This document shows positions 8,472 through 17,527 of a stretch of 48,332 bases of DNA, one piece after another. This DNA is from Opitutia bacterium UBA977 (lineage in GTDB: Bacteria > Verrucomicrobiota > Verrucomicrobiia > Opitutales > Coraliomargaritaceae): the NCBI GenBank assembly GCA_002292345.1, contig DBBT01000087.1:1-48332 (forward strand), written 5' to 3'. Every line of letters begins with the position of its first letter. Positions within the stretch are counted from its first letter, which is position 1. The notes beneath the pieces were generated by a model. The model did no database searches, was not told where the DNA came from, and was given only the letters and a program-made list of their open reading frames with translations. The translations under genes and the position numbers were made by a program.

Positions 8472-9890
8472 CTATTCACTCTGGTAAAGATCTGCCTCGA
8501 TTTCTTCTAAAGAACGTCCAGCCGTTTCTGGCATCCACTTCCAGACCGTCAGGATCTGTGGCACCAGAATCACCGCGAAAATAAAGAAGGTGATCGAAGG
8601 CCCTACCGCCTCGCGTAGGCTCGGGGTGAATTGACCAACAATTGTGTCGGTTCCCCACATCGTCAGAATAACAATCGACATGGCATGCGAACGAATATTG
8701 GTCGGAAAGATTTCCGACGCGAAGATGAATTTGATCGGACCTAGCGAGAACGCGAAGAAGGCGACAAAGGCACACATCAATACGATCAGCATGGTATTGG
8801 CACCGCTATTAAAACTCGCACCGATCCCAGCTAAACAAGCGATGGCACCGATGGTGCCGAACTGTAGTAATTTGCGGCGGCCGATTTTATCCACATAGGC
8901 CATCGAAATTGTAGTGAAAATCATATTACAAAATCCGATCACGGCCATACCGCTCAAAGCACCATCCGCTCTAAGTCCGGCGCTCTCCAACAAGGAAGTG
9001 CCGTAATAGAACACTACGTTGATTCCGCTGAATTGAGCAAAGGCAGCCAACAGCATCGCGATGAGCAAGGGCTTGCGGTATTTCTTTTGCAACACGTCTA
9101 CGAAGCGCTTCTTGGTGGCGCTCTCCTTGGCCACCGTTTGCTTGATGGTTTCGAGTTCCTGCTCCGCACCATTACGAAAAATCCGTTGGAGCACCTTGCC
9201 GGCTTGCTCGACACGACCGGATTTCACCAACCAGCGCGGACTCTCCGGCAAGAAAGCGGCCATCACGAGGAACAGCACTCCGGGAAGCAGCTCGGAGGCG
9301 AACATCGCACGCCAAGTCTCCTCGGCCACAAACCATTGCATGAAGCTACCCTCCGCAGCGCGTTCGGCCACCGAGGCCGCCCACTGGTGCAGAAAGTAGT
9401 TATTAAACAGCGCAATCATGATGCCCAATGTGATCGCGAATTGAAACATCGTGACTAATCGACCACGCAGGTGAGTTGGTGAAATCTCGGAAATATACAG
9501 TGGGCAGACCATGGCCGAAATCCCCACACCGAGGCCACCGAGCCAACGGGCAAACACCAATAACTCAATATTCATGGCCCATGCGCTACCGATCGCGGAT
9601 AGCAGCATCAACACCGCTGCGAGCAATAAATTGCGACTGCGACCGAAGCGGTCGCTCAACCAACCGGACAGGCCGGAACCAAACACCGCACCCAACAAAC
9701 CTGAGCTCACAAAGAAGCCCTCCATCGCCGGCGACAGAGCAAACTGCAGCTTCACCGGACTGATCGTTCCGGAGATAACAATGGCGTCAAATCCCCACAA
9801 AAGACCACCGAGCGCGGAGGCCACGCAGATGAAGACCAGAAAGGGCAAGTGCGGTTTATGGATGTTTAATTGTTTTGATTCGTTGTTCAT
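8472..9890 (-). CDS. Sugar porter MFS transporter
   Basis: A 472-residue inner-membrane transporter with twelve predicted hydrophobic segments, of the major facilitator sugar-porter type. Visible signatures are GGLLWGFDAIVISG in the first helix, the DRFGRSRNLL loop between helices 2 and 3, PESPRWLVKSGR before the central loop, and PETAGRSLEEIE at the C-terminus. The ATG at 9890 is preferred; an ATG at 9938 would add 16 residues overlapping the GH43-like remnant. No clear ribosome-binding site is visible, so coupling to the upstream reading frame (stop at 9907) is possible. It probably imports the monosaccharide or short oligosaccharide released by the neighbouring glycosidases, downstream of GH2. 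Confidence 0.94.
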   Translation of the reverse strand: MNNESKQLNIHKPHLPFLVFICVASALGGLLWGFDAIVISGTISPVKLQFALSPAMEGFFVSSGLLGAVFGSGLSGWLSDRFGRSRNLLLAAVLMLLSAIGSAWAMNIELLVFARWLGGLGVGISAMVCPLYISEISPTHLRGRLVTMFQFAITLGIMIALFNNYFLHQWAASVAERAAEGSFMQWFVAEETWRAMFASELLPGVLFLVMAAFLPESPRWLVKSGRVEQAGKVLQRIFRNGAEQELETIKQTVAKESATKKRFVDVLQKKYRKPLLIAMLLAAFAQFSGINVVFYYGTSLLESAGLRADGALSGMAVIGFCNMIFTTISMAYVDKIGRRKLLQFGTIGAIACLAGIGASFNSGANTMLIVLMCAFVAFFAFSLGPIKFIFASEIFPTNIRSHAMSIVILTMWGTDTIVGQFTPSLREAVGPSITFFIFAVILVPQILTVWKWMPETAGRSLEEIEADLYQSE

Positions 9891-9906
9891 GGGGCGGTTG
9901 TTACGT

Positions 9907-10098
9907 TTAAAAGTGAAAGATACCAATCGTCGCGCCATTCGATTTGAAGGTCCCCGTCTTTAACGCGACAGGGAGCCATACATAACACCCGTCAATCGCG
10001 TCTTCTGGACGCCAGAGATCGAACATGGCAATATAGGCATCCTTCTGCCCCGACACAGGGAAAACACAGGTTCTTTGGCCGCCGGTCGCATGACTCAT
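9907..10098 (-). pseudogene. C-terminal remnant of a GH43-like glycosidase
   Basis: A 63-codon open frame. After SHATGGQRTCVFPV it reads AYIAMFDLWRPEDAIDGCYV followed by WLPV, closely resembling the last beta-strands of GH43-type enzymes, where a W-x-P-x-D/N-x-x-x-x-R-YVWLPL motif is usual. Nothing upstream encodes the five-bladed propeller: the start ATG overlaps the GH2 stop (TAATG, 10100-10096). The catalytic part has been lost, probably by a deletion or fusion joining GH2 to this tail. GAGGAG just before the overlap could still allow translation. It cannot be active alone. Confidence 0.6.
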
Positions 10099-13025
10099 TA
10101 CTCCTCTTCAAACACCAGACCGAGTTCCGCGGACACACCGCCCTTGGTGTTGACCTTTAGTTTCACGGTGCCTTTTTCACCGTTTCTACTGCGCAGAATG
10201 GCGACGGCCTTTCCATAAAAAAGCGGATGTGTTGCATCCGTGAAACTATCGTGTCCCATCTGATTGCCATTGCCGACACCGACCAGCGTGGCGGGACCTT
10301 CTACCACAAAGGTCAGTTCATCCATTGCACGCGGGCAGACCCGGCCTTTTTCATCGGTCATTTCAATGGTTACATAGCAGAGATCCATGCCGTCAGCCTT
10401 GATAGTTTTCCGGTCTGGAGTCAGGCGCAACTCAGCCGGATTTCCAGCGGTTTCGATGCGAGTTTCTCCAATACGCTTGCCGTTTTTATAGGCGACTGCT
10501 TTCAGTTCGCCCGCTGCGTAAGGCACATCAAACCAAGTGAGGCGATATTTCTTCAACACGTCGTAGTACGGATTGGTAAGCTGACCGTTGTCTGCAATGA
10601 TCTGCTTCGGTTCCGGCAGAATGCGCACCTCGCAGATGCTGGCCCAGTTTTGATTCTTAACGCCCGTAATATGAATCCGCACATAACGTGCGCTCGTTTC
10701 AGGGAAACTCAGTACGCTTTCGCGGCCAGAGTTCTTCGTCGTAAAAGCCACCGTGTTCCACTGTATGGCATCGCCGGAAACCTGCAAGTGGAAGGTGTAA
10801 TGGTCCGCCGTTTTCTCCCAGACAATATTAACGCATTTAAAGGTCTGCTGTGATCCAAGATCAACCTGCCAATTCTGCGGCAGTGCCACGCCACTTGCGC
10901 ACCAACGAGTGTCCAGGTTGCCGTCCACTGCTTTGCTCGCATAGTTTTCAGACTCTACGTTTCCGTTTGTGTCCTGCTTGATCTCCTCACTGCTTGCGCG
11001 CGCCGTTTTCTCAAAAGCCAGATTACTAAGCGTCTTTTCTGCGCCTTTACTGCGACGCCCCATACTCTTTCCGTTCAGGAACAGCTCCGCTTCATCGCCG
11101 TTCGTGTAGAGCATCACCGGAATATTTTCGCCCTCATGGCCGGCCCAGTTCCAGTGCGGAGCCAGATGGACGGTATCGACCTCCGGACGCCAGTTGCTCC
11201 GATAGAGATAAAAGGTGTCTTTCGGCAATCCCACGAGATCCACCACTCCGAAATAGCTGCTGCGTCCCTCCCACTTTTTCGGGTGTGGGTTGCGATGCAT
11301 GGCGTACGGAGTCGGTTCGCCCAGATAATCAAAACCGGTCCAGATATACTCTCCCGAAACAAACGGATATTTGCGTGTGCGCTCGATCTCTTTTTCGGGA
11401 ATATCCGACCAGCCTGCGGCGGTCAGCACGTAGGCATTACACTCACCATCTTTCGTGTAATCGGTCTTGGTTTTCGGAAGGCGCAGCTTGTAGGCACCAC
11501 GCGTTCCAAACGCAGATGCTGACTCGCTGATACAGGTGCCTTTATTCGGATAGTTTTCGAGCGAGTAGAGAAACTTCTCCTGATAGTTCCAGCTGATCGT
11601 ATCGAGCGCATCCATGATGTGCTTCGCCTTGTCTGCCGAGTCAGGCACGCAAACCCCCATCGTAATCGGGCGGGTAGGATCATATTTTTTTAAGTAGCTG
11701 ACCAGTTTGGTGACATGCTGTGGTGCCTGCCCGTCGCTATTGCGCATGATATCGCCGTGTTCGTTGGCGATCGACCATGTGTAAACACAGGGATGGTTCC
11801 GATCGCGGCGAACAAAATTGCAAACTTCGCGCTCCGCGTATTTATTAACATACTCGGCCGTTGAACAACGCACACCAGCTGTCGCTCCGGATTTGTCGAA
11901 CAGCTCATTGAACACCAAAATCCCCATGCGGTCGCAGAGTTCCAGCAATTCCGGCGCGGGCGCATTGTGGCTGGTGCGGATCGAGTTAACCCCCATCTCC
12001 TGCATGATTTCAATCTGACGCTCCATCGCCCGCGGATAAAATGCGGCACCAAGCGGGCCGTGATCGTGGTGCAGATTCACCCCCTGAATCTGGACGCGCC
12101 GGCCGTTCAGGAAGAACCCTTTATCCGCGGTCCATTTAAATGTGCGGATACCGAACGGAGTCTCCTTGCGATACGTCTCTTTACCATCCACTAACAGACG
12201 AGTCACCGCCGTGTAGAGCTGCGGCGTGTTAATGTCCCAGCGTCTTGGTTTTTTGACCAGCAGGTCGAACGATGTCGTTAGCATTTCGCCAGCCAGAAGC
12301 GTGATGTTCTTGCGCACTGTTCCAACCTTTTTGCCAACCGGATCGATCAACGAGTTTTCAATCGTGACCTGCCGAGTTTTTGCCGACTGGTTGGCCGCTT
12401 CGACTGCCAGTTTTACGGTCGCTTTTTCATCACTGATTTCGGGTGTCGTCACAAAAACGCCCCAAACCGGAATGTTGACCGAATCGACCAGCCTAACCGT
12501 CACTTTGCGGTAGATCCCCGCGCCCGGATACCAGCGCGAATAATGCTCGCGCGTATCCGCATGAACGGTCAGCACATTTTCGCCGCTGAACCGGGCGGCA
12601 TCAGTCGCGTCGATATGAAACGAGTTATACCCATAGATCCACGAGCCGACTTTCTTACCATTCAGATAGACCGTCGGCGCGGACATCACTCCATCGAAAA
12701 TAAGCTGAACCCGTTTGCCTGCGGCTGCTTTAGGCAGCACAAAACGCTTGCGGTACCATCCTTCGCCTTTCCAGGGCAGTTTTCCCTGTGACCCTTTATC
12801 AGTGAGCGCACCAAATGGCCCGCTGATCGCCCAGTCGTGGGGCAGATTGATGGGTTCCCAGCCGGAATCGTCAAACTCTGGCGCAATCGCCGCGCGCTGA
12901 TCGCCTTTCGCGAAGCGCCAGCCGAAGTTGATATCGTCAATGACCTCCTGAGCGAAAGCCGCCGTTGCGCCCAACATCAGGGCCGTTAACAAAATGTGTA
13001 TCGTGTTGATTCGTATCTTGGACAT
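10098..13025 (-). CDS. Secreted GH2 beta-galactosidase-like enzyme with F5/8 type C domain
   Basis: A 975-residue GH2 enzyme. The signal peptide is residues 1-25 (ending AAFAQ). A sugar-binding jelly roll (about 28-185) and an immunoglobulin-like domain (190-290) precede the TIM barrel (295-600). WSIANEHGD gives the acid/base E422, and CISESASAFGTRG gives the likely nucleophile E501. After a further beta domain, residues ~665-815 form an F5/8 type C (discoidin) module (ARASSEE, AVDGNLDTRWCAS, YVRIHITG), followed by an Ig-like domain. Discoidin modules often bind galactose-containing glycans. It is the first gene of a series with the MFS transporter and is preceded by regulatory module a. The exact glycosidic bond is unknown. 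Confidence 0.93.
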   Translation of the reverse strand: MSKIRINTIHILLTALMLGATAAFAQEVIDDINFGWRFAKGDQRAAIAPEFDDSGWEPINLPHDWAISGPFGALTDKGSQGKLPWKGEGWYRKRFVLPKAAAGKRVQLIFDGVMSAPTVYLNGKKVGSWIYGYNSFHIDATDAARFSGENVLTVHADTREHYSRWYPGAGIYRKVTVRLVDSVNIPVWGVFVTTPEISDEKATVKLAVEAANQSAKTRQVTIENSLIDPVGKKVGTVRKNITLLAGEMLTTSFDLLVKKPRRWDINTPQLYTAVTRLLVDGKETYRKETPFGIRTFKWTADKGFFLNGRRVQIQGVNLHHDHGPLGAAFYPRAMERQIEIMQEMGVNSIRTSHNAPAPELLELCDRMGILVFNELFDKSGATAGVRCSTAEYVNKYAEREVCNFVRRDRNHPCVYTWSIANEHGDIMRNSDGQAPQHVTKLVSYLKKYDPTRPITMGVCVPDSADKAKHIMDALDTISWNYQEKFLYSLENYPNKGTCISESASAFGTRGAYKLRLPKTKTDYTKDGECNAYVLTAAGWSDIPEKEIERTRKYPFVSGEYIWTGFDYLGEPTPYAMHRNPHPKKWEGRSSYFGVVDLVGLPKDTFYLYRSNWRPEVDTVHLAPHWNWAGHEGENIPVMLYTNGDEAELFLNGKSMGRRSKGAEKTLSNLAFEKTARASSEEIKQDTNGNVESENYASKAVDGNLDTRWCASGVALPQNWQVDLGSQQTFKCVNIVWEKTADHYTFHLQVSGDAIQWNTVAFTTKNSGRESVLSFPETSARYVRIHITGVKNQNWASICEVRILPEPKQIIADNGQLTNPYYDVLKKYRLTWFDVPYAAGELKAVAYKNGKRIGETRIETAGNPAELRLTPDRKTIKADGMDLCYVTIEMTDEKGRVCPRAMDELTFVVEGPATLVGVGNGNQMGHDSFTDATHPLFYGKAVAILRSRNGEKGTVKLKVNTKGGVSAELGLVFEEE

Positions 13026-13097
13026 TTTTCACCAGTTCCTCTTATTTTTACCGGCTGATGGGGCATCTGCCCCGCGCCTCTGCTCATATAGTAAAAG

Positions 13098-13163
13098 ACC
13101 ATACCACCTGCACGCACTGTTGCGGTAATCTTCACACGACAAAAGGTTGATCATTTCGCGACA
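13098..13163 (-). promoter_or_regulatory. Regulatory module a: tandem 22-bp operator and -10 box upstream of GH2
   Basis: Read on the minus strand, half-sites TGTCG-N4-ATGAT (13163-13150) and TGTCG-N4-AAGAT (13141-13128) are direct repeats exactly 22 bp apart. A weak -10 (TATGGT, 13103-13098) lies at the same distance as in three other copies. No TTGACA-like -35 is present, which suggests an activator-dependent promoter. The GH2 start is about 100 bp downstream. Binding by the receiver-AraC regulators encoded nearby is inferred. Confidence 0.75.
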
Positions 13164-13233
13164 GAATTCAGGAAGTGACGAAAACGGCCTCGTCGAACAT
13201 ATCGCACGCAAAGACAAAAAAGCCCCGTAAAAA

Positions 13234-16200
13234 TTACTCGATTTCAAGATGGATGAACTCCTGTGTTTTACCCGTAGTGTTCAAACCATGTGTTACCATT
13301 TCGAAGTCAGAATCGATAATACTGGTGTTCGTGGTAATGATATTCGCTGGTGCCCAGCTTGGAGAAACCAGATCCCCCGTCGTCTTCACCTGATAGCTGA
13401 GGCCGCGCGCTCCAGCATCTCGACGACGACGGAAAGAGTATTCGATCGTTCCAGACGGGCTATCGACCGTCGGCAGTAAGCCCACAGCATCACGGGCATT
13501 CGGGTCACCACCGAGCCCATACTCGAGGATATTTGCCAGCTTATCGCCATCGGGGTCGTCTTGCTCGCCATCTTCAGTCACAGAGCTCGCTTCCGGCAGC
13601 AAGGTCGCTCCGCCAACGACAGATAACTGAATATTACTGATCGTCGATGCAGGCGCTGCACCACCAACATTACGGCCAAAGGCCAACACAATGTAGTCGT
13701 AATCAGAAATTGCATTCGGTGCAGTCGTATTCGCGGATACGTCGAAGGTATCACTGTAACTCTGCGGACCCGTTGTGCCCGCAAGAATGGCAGCACAGTC
13801 GGACGCCTGACCTGCAGTTCCGTTGAAGACACCCTCCGGATTGGATAAGTTATAAGGATCCATATCGGCAGAACCCGGCAACCATGCATTACCGCCAGAG
13901 GCACCCGTGTTGATCAAGTTGGGATTCGATCCGGGGTTAATCTGCTTATACCCCCAGAGGTGAACAAATAGAGTCTCGTCCGTTTCCGCCGTCGAATAAT
14001 CAAAACTAAGCGTGAGCTGTGCACGGTCGCTTTCTTCAAGACCGGTCAAATCGATGACCTTTGCAAAGGCACCCTCACCGATATAGTTATTCTCATTGCT
14101 ATCATTAATCAACACACCGTCTTCAACACGCCATGCGCTTGAGCTAGCTTTGATAAAAAATACACTGTTCTTCTGAACACTACCACTGGAGTAACTGTTT
14201 GCATAAGGATCCACATCCGGCGCACGGTCGATCCCCTGCTCAACAGTCCACTCTCCGAAGTAATCCACCGTCCCGTGCAAGGCAAAGACGAGGTCCCAAT
14301 CGGTGTCAGGTGTCGCTGAAAACGGCAGATCGAGCACCGATCCTGCTGTAGTTTGAATATGGATACGATCTCCCCCCGCATAAGCGCCTGCACCATTCGC
14401 TCGCGTCCAGTAAGACACATTACCACTGGCTTGTTCTTTCCATCTGAACTGAAAAGCGTAGGTCCCCGGAGTGAGCACCGCGTCTGTGAAATCGATGGTA
14501 TAGTAATTACCCGCAGTAGTGCTAAGGTTGCGCATATTCACCTTATCAAACACACGCGTGCGGAAAGCATTCGTCGTCGGTGCAGCACCACTATACTCTC
14601 CGATCCAGAGATACAGCTCTGCAGCATCAGTGCCGCCGACCGCAAAGTTGTTATCTGATTGTAGTGTTAGCGCTGAGATTCGAACTGGTTCTGTAACGGC
14701 AAAAGTCTGACCAAGCACTTGATGGTTAGCGTAGTCATCACGTATAGAGGAGTGAAGCGCCTCGCCGACCGAGTTGCCCAAGAGAACATCATTGGTCGGA
14801 TAAACCGCTCCAATGTCGGAGATGGTGGCCTCATTCTCTGGCAGCCAAGTTCTCAAGGCGCCATGTTCGGATCCACGGCCGCTCTTACCAGTTAGATCGT
14901 TGGAGCTCACGAAGAAATTGTTCTCATCGATCAAATTGAACATGAAGGCTTCCGCACCCTCCGGGATCTGAACTTCGGCCCAACCATCTGCATGCTCAAA
15001 GGGCACTGGAATCCTAAACCACTCCTCAATGCTCGTGCCTGTTGCATTCTTCGTATAAAGCAAATCAATGTGCTTCACCTCCGCCTTGTTCGTATTCCAC
15101 ATCAACCATGCCATGTAGTCGTCATTACCCGATGCGAGAATCTTGGGGCTCTGATCACTGAAAGGGGTATCCTTGCGCAAGGGGTTGTAGTAGGCAGAAC
15201 GAGCGTCCACCTCACTGATCCAAGCTTCAATCTCTGCTGCTAGATCCGCCGCAATCACAGGCTGGCTGGCGATCAGATCCGTCATCTCCCCCTCATCGAC
15301 CGCAGCTCCAAAGCTATCGTAGAGTTGGTAGAGTGAGTATTGCTGAGTTGTCTTGTCGTTCCAGAGGTAGTCGTAGTTTTTGTAGAGTTTCCAACCGTCC
15401 TTGAGGACAGTCGTTGCAACTCGCCATCCAAAGGGGAAATGCCAGAACATCGTATCACGCACTTGACTGGTCTGATGGTGCACAACACGCGTCTCATCCA
15501 CTGGGTCATTCAACAAGAGGTTGCTTAGGTCGCAGCCATCGAGGCGATCAGGTATTGCTTCGCCCGCCAAGCCAAGAAAGGTCGGATAGATATCGATACC
15601 GTTGATCACCACATCACTAACAGTATTGGTTGAGATTCTTGGTCCGCTAACGATGAACGGAACACGGGTGCCCCCCTCCTTGATCGAGATCTTACCATGA
15701 TCAAGTGGGAAGTTATCCGTCACAAAGCCTTGCACGTCTCCATGCTCCATACCGCCATTGTCGGAAGTGAAAACAATGTAGGTATTTTCTATCAGCTTAT
15801 GCCCGGGCCAGCGTGGATCATCCGTATTTTCGAGATAATCAACCAGACGGCTCATGTAGTAATCGAGACTTTCGACCATTGCCGCGAGATAGGGATTGTT
15901 CTGTCCCTCGGCAAAAACCTCAGAGCCATCCAATGGATAAGTGTAGCCCATCAAAGCTGCATACTTCTGAAGTAAGCTCTCGGTGCGCACTTGCCACGGG
16001 CCATGCACTAACCATGTCGAATAATAACAGAAGAACGGCTCGCAGCTATTCACGGCATCAACCATGAAATCGAGAGCCGACTCGGTAACCTCATCTTTTG
16101 CCATGCCATTGGCGTCCAACTGATAGGTGTCAGATGGATCCGAAGTCGCGAAGTCAACCAGGCGGTCCATTGCGCTCTGCACACCACGACCATTATAGGC

Positions 16201-17331
16201 CACATCAAAGCCCTGGTCGGTTGGGTATGGAAAACTGTAGTGATGCCCGTCTGGCGACAGGTGCCACTTTCCAAAAACACCGGTAAAGTAACCAACATCT
16301 GCCAATGCCTCTGCCAATGAAATTTCTTCATCCTTCAGGCTGCTACGGAAAAGCGGCGTAACGCTGCGCTCATTCACACTCCAAGCCCGTGGTGCATGAC
16401 CACCAGACACATGCAGCACATCGGTGCGCCCCGGATACTTGCCCGAGAGAATCGCAGATCGACTCGGCGCACAACTCGGTGCCGGAGAATAGGCATTGGT
16501 AAAACGCACACCATCCGATGCCAGCTGATCGATATTGTTCGTTTCGAAGACAGAAAATGGTGCCACCGTATCATAGCACTTCACATCCTGCCAGCCGAGG
16601 TCATCCACCAGAATGAGCAGGAAATTTGGCTGTGCCGGGCGCGGTCCGGGCACATAGTCCTCTGCCGTAATGACGAGATTATCAATCGAAACGGAAGCAC
16701 CGGTATTCTCCGTGCCATCGCGGGTAAAGCCAATCGCGATGTAGTCATAACCGGCTACGGTGTTCGGGGCAGTGGTAAAGTCCGAGAGGATCAAGTCTCC
16801 ACAGAAACTCTTCGCGCCTGCAGAACCCGTCAACGCGATCGCGGCATCCGAAGACTTTCCATTATCAAAGTATCCGTCTACAGCACCGAGATTATAGGTC
16901 GTAAACGCGCCACCAGAAGTCTCCCAAGTCGCTCCATTCTGTGAGCCAGTATTCATGATATTCGTCGTGTCATTCGAACTGACATTGACCAAGCCCCAGA
17001 CATGCATGTAGAGCGTTTCGTTTTCGGATCCCCGAGTATAGTCGAAGTTAATCGTCAACTTGTTCTCGGAACTGAGGCTCCCTTTAGGCACAGCGATTAC
17101 ATACCCAACTGCACCTTCACTGACCGTCGAATTGACTGTCGAGGTATTCACCAAAGCTCCATTGCGCTCCCACGCACTCGTATACCCCTTCGTCCAATCC
17201 GTAGTGGATCGCGTCGTATAACCAACGGCTAATGCCGCCGCATCAAAGGTATCGTTAATCAGGGTTACGCTGGCGGACAATGACGTAGCGAAAGCCAGTA
17301 AGGGCAGAATAGACAGACGTAGGTAGTTCAT
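13234..17331 (-). CDS. Giant secreted multidomain sulfatase
   Basis: A type I (formylglycine) sulfatase of about 1365 residues; family members usually have 450-600. Start: ATG at 17331, with a GTG just before. The signal peptide is about 1-21. A beta-rich domain (23-225) is followed by the sulfatase domain (235-740): metal-binding VDDLGW, the SCAPSR motif whose cysteine (about 287) becomes formylglycine, the SGKYPGR continuation, and FTSDNGGMEHGD. Two further beta domains follow. A copy of the N-terminal domain recurs near 1060-1240 (compare NETLYMHVWG with DETLFVHLWG). The tail carries DGEQDDPDGDKLANILEYGL, a linker common in Verrucomicrobiota secreted proteins. It removes sulfate from a glycan, substrate unknown. 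Module b lies upstream. Confidence 0.92.
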   Translation of the reverse strand: MNYLRLSILPLLAFATSLSASVTLINDTFDAAALAVGYTTRSTTDWTKGYTSAWERNGALVNTSTVNSTVSEGAVGYVIAVPKGSLSSENKLTINFDYTRGSENETLYMHVWGLVNVSSNDTTNIMNTGSQNGATWETSGGAFTTYNLGAVDGYFDNGKSSDAAIALTGSAGAKSFCGDLILSDFTTAPNTVAGYDYIAIGFTRDGTENTGASVSIDNLVITAEDYVPGPRPAQPNFLLILVDDLGWQDVKCYDTVAPFSVFETNNIDQLASDGVRFTNAYSPAPSCAPSRSAILSGKYPGRTDVLHVSGGHAPRAWSVNERSVTPLFRSSLKDEEISLAEALADVGYFTGVFGKWHLSPDGHHYSFPYPTDQGFDVAYNGRGVQSAMDRLVDFATSDPSDTYQLDANGMAKDEVTESALDFMVDAVNSCEPFFCYYSTWLVHGPWQVRTESLLQKYAALMGYTYPLDGSEVFAEGQNNPYLAAMVESLDYYMSRLVDYLENTDDPRWPGHKLIENTYIVFTSDNGGMEHGDVQGFVTDNFPLDHGKISIKEGGTRVPFIVSGPRISTNTVSDVVINGIDIYPTFLGLAGEAIPDRLDGCDLSNLLLNDPVDETRVVHHQTSQVRDTMFWHFPFGWRVATTVLKDGWKLYKNYDYLWNDKTTQQYSLYQLYDSFGAAVDEGEMTDLIASQPVIAADLAAEIEAWISEVDARSAYYNPLRKDTPFSDQSPKILASGNDDYMAWLMWNTNKAEVKHIDLLYTKNATGTSIEEWFRIPVPFEHADGWAEVQIPEGAEAFMFNLIDENNFFVSSNDLTGKSGRGSEHGALRTWLPENEATISDIGAVYPTNDVLLGNSVGEALHSSIRDDYANHQVLGQTFAVTEPVRISALTLQSDNNFAVGGTDAAELYLWIGEYSGAAPTTNAFRTRVFDKVNMRNLSTTAGNYYTIDFTDAVLTPGTYAFQFRWKEQASGNVSYWTRANGAGAYAGGDRIHIQTTAGSVLDLPFSATPDTDWDLVFALHGTVDYFGEWTVEQGIDRAPDVDPYANSYSSGSVQKNSVFFIKASSSAWRVEDGVLINDSNENNYIGEGAFAKVIDLTGLEESDRAQLTLSFDYSTAETDETLFVHLWGYKQINPGSNPNLINTGASGGNAWLPGSADMDPYNLSNPEGVFNGTAGQASDCAAILAGTTGPQSYSDTFDVSANTTAPNAISDYDYIVLAFGRNVGGAAPASTISNIQLSVVGGATLLPEASSVTEDGEQDDPDGDKLANILEYGLGGDPNARDAVGLLPTVDSPSGTIEYSFRRRRDAGARGLSYQVKTTGDLVSPSWAPANIITTNTSIIDSDFEMVTHGLNTTGKTQEFIHLEIE

Positions 17332-17369
17332 CACTCGGGGGAATTTTTACTGATAGGAATTTGCTTTTT

Positions 17370-17385
17370 GGCGGCGCTAGCCGCC
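17370..17385. other. Hairpin in the sulfatase 5' leader
   Basis: A perfect 6-bp stem with a 4-nt loop (GGCGGC-GCTA-GCCGCC) lies about 40 bp upstream of the sulfatase start, within the predicted leader of the transcript from module b. No T-run follows in the sulfatase direction, so it is not a standard terminator there. It might affect translation or mRNA stability. Only the inverted repeat is seen. Confidence 0.45.
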
Positions 17386-17445
17386 GGGGTGAGGGTTCAG
17401 CCGGCTGGTGGGACATCTGCGGCGCCTCTGAGCATTCGGTAACAC

Positions 17446-17511
17446 AATATACCACAGGCATGCACGGTTGCGGTAATCATCACACGACAAAAGCTTGATC
17501 ATTCTGCGACA
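17446..17511 (-). promoter_or_regulatory. Regulatory module b: tandem 22-bp operator and -10 box upstream of the sulfatase
   Basis: On the minus strand two perfect TGTCG-N4-ATGAT half-sites (17511-17498 and 17489-17476) repeat at 22 bp. TATATT (17451-17446) follows at the fixed spacing seen in all four modules. The sulfatase start lies about 115 bp beyond the -10 box. The 37 bp on the other side reach the response regulator 1 stop and share sequence with the matching side of module d. Confidence 0.78.
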
Positions 17512-17527
17512 AAAGAAACGCCGGAAT

